Source: a virus. Taken from it: a stretch of 64,000 nt of DNA. The stretch lies in the IMG/VR virus record IMGVR_UViG_3300045970_000382, positions 92,224-156,223 of that record. One strand, given 5' to 3'. Both the position numbers and the translations under genes were made by a program. Shown piece after piece: positions 63,217-64,000 of this stretch (the first letter of the stretch is position 1; the number at the start of each line of letters is the position of its first letter). The notes under the pieces are model-generated. The model had not been told where the DNA came from and did no database searches. It saw only the letters and a program-made list of their open reading frames with translations.

Positions 63217-63825
63217 ATGGAACTAATTAAGAGACAGAAGACTGTTAGAGATTATGTAGTCTATGTACATAGATCACCTTCTGGAAAGTGTTATGTTGGA
63301 ATAACTAAACACTATGCTAGGCGATGTTTAGCACATCAGCATGAAAGTAATAGATGTAGATTATTTGCTAGAGTTGTTAAGAAATATGGATGGGAGAATA
63401 TAGAACATATCATACTTGAATCTGGACTAACTTTAAAAGAAGCTAAAGAGAAAGAACAATATTACATAGAGTATTATAATTCATTTGCACCACATGGCTA
63501 TAATCTAACTACGGGAGGTGAAGGTTACACAGTTTCGGATGAAACTAGGCAAAAACAATCTAATTCATTGAAAGGACATAAACATACAGATGAAACTAGA
63601 CAAATAATGACTCAATCTAATAAGAATAAAGGTTCTAAAAGATCAGAAGAATTTAAGAAGATGATCTCTCAAATTAATAAAGGTAGAAATCCTTCTAGAG
63701 AGCAAAAAGTAAAAGCATCTGAATCTAATAAAGGTAAGAAAAGAACTGAAGAACAAAAACAAAATCATAAAGCAGCATGGATTAAAAGAGTAGAGTTGTA
63801 TGGTTTAAGGGGTGTCAAACAGTAG
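63217..63825 (+). CDS. GIY-YIG homing endonuclease, copy 3 (leaderless?)
   Basis: 202 residues. GIY-YIG core RDYVVYVHRSPSGKCYVGITKHYARRCLAH, LFARVVKKYGWENIEH, and LKEAKEKEQYYIEYYN with the catalytic Glu. NUMOD repeats (SDETRQKQSNSLKG, SEEFKKMISQINKG, TEEQKQNHKAAWIKR). Ends YGLRGVKQ like copy 1 (YGLRGVPN). The same TTTTAATTTATATACAAT stands 6 bases before the ATG as in copy 2, without a ribosome-binding site. Confidence 0.87.
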   Translation: MELIKRQKTVRDYVVYVHRSPSGKCYVGITKHYARRCLAHQHESNRCRLFARVVKKYGWENIEHIILESGLTLKEAKEKEQYYIEYYNSFAPHGYNLTTGGEGYTVSDETRQKQSNSLKGHKHTDETRQIMTQSNKNKGSKRSEEFKKMISQINKGRNPSREQKVKASESNKGKKRTEEQKQNHKAAWIKRVELYGLRGVKQ

Positions 63826-64000
63826 GTATTTTTGTGAGCTATACTAGCACACCAAGGCATTGTGGAGCGTGTTACCAAGACGATTTTTTGGGGCTTAAAG
63901 ATGGTGTTTTGATGGTTTGCCAAGATGGTATTTAGGCGCTGTCTAGACAAGCAATTTTGTAACTAGATTTGATCTAGGTTTGAGAATCGAGATTGCTTGT

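Noticed and set aside
63765-63950. Minus-strand 61-codon frame at the right end
   Set aside because: Overlaps the end of the GIY-YIG gene in antisense, no ribosome-binding site; sequence after 63825 holds no feature I can support.
1-64000. CRISPR arrays
   Set aside because: No regularly spaced repeats with variable spacers were seen; all repeats are tandem, inverted or dispersed singly.

Overview
This is an AT-rich stretch of a large double-stranded DNA bacteriophage genome, not a bacterial chromosome. Phage-type replication and recombination genes are packed into long operons, with many homing endonucleases, dozens of small orphan genes and no ribosomal or metabolic backbone. A recurrent promoter (TTGACT or similar, 17 bases, TATAAT, often preceded by AGTTTRTG) matches bacterial sigma-70 promoters, so the operons shown here are probably read by the host polymerase. 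One small protein has a Sec-type signal peptide. I cannot name the host; a Gram-negative host is a guess.

Layout. 1-36.8 kb, mostly minus strand, is the replication/recombination and nucleotide-chemistry arm. It holds a DnaB-like helicase (cut by the window edge), a 5'-3' exonuclease, an SbcD-like nuclease, a DUF932 protein, a Holliday-junction-resolvase-like nuclease, UvsX/RecA, a gp32-like SSB, a clamp loader, a family A DNA polymerase with an N-terminal uracil-DNA-glycosylase-like domain, a beta-type clamp, a DpdA-like transglycosylase, ATP-dependent ligase, QueD, a GT4 glycosyltransferase, FolE and ParB. A superfamily 2 helicase follows, broken by a cis intein and a split intein with a homing endonuclease between the halves. 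Then come a DNA methyltransferase, a second ParB-like protein and a Ro60/TROVE protein. Upstream of TROVE lies a promoter-driven, gene-free, highly structured ~1 kb RNA locus with two tRNA-like modules. 36.9-38.5 kb (plus) encodes Ig-like/decoration-type proteins. 38.5-47.5 kb (minus) has an FkbM methyltransferase and many small genes. 47.5-48.8 kb is a divergent non-coding region. 48.8-58.3 kb (plus) is an accessory run of small genes with RadC, an ART-like protein and DNA-binding proteins. 58.3-59.35 kb is a third large non-coding region. 59.4-64 kb mixes small minus-strand genes with plus-strand GIY-YIG endonucleases.

How the genes work together. Helicase, polymerase, clamp, loader, SSB, ligase, recombinase and nucleases form a nearly complete replisome and recombination set. 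FolE, QueD and the DpdA-like enzyme point to a 7-deazaguanine DNA modification, perhaps further glycosylated. The QueE/QueC steps are not in this window.

Mobile load is extreme: nine paralogous HNH/AP2 genes sit at gene junctions, alongside three GIY-YIG genes, a T5orf172 gene, two other HNH genes, an EDxHD endonuclease and a LAGLIDADG intein. The two strongest undescribed signals are (i) a three-copy leader RNA of two hairpins whose loops change sequence but stay complementary, each ending in a terminator 12-20 nt before a start codon, and (ii) the ~1 kb structured RNA locus next to the TROVE gene.
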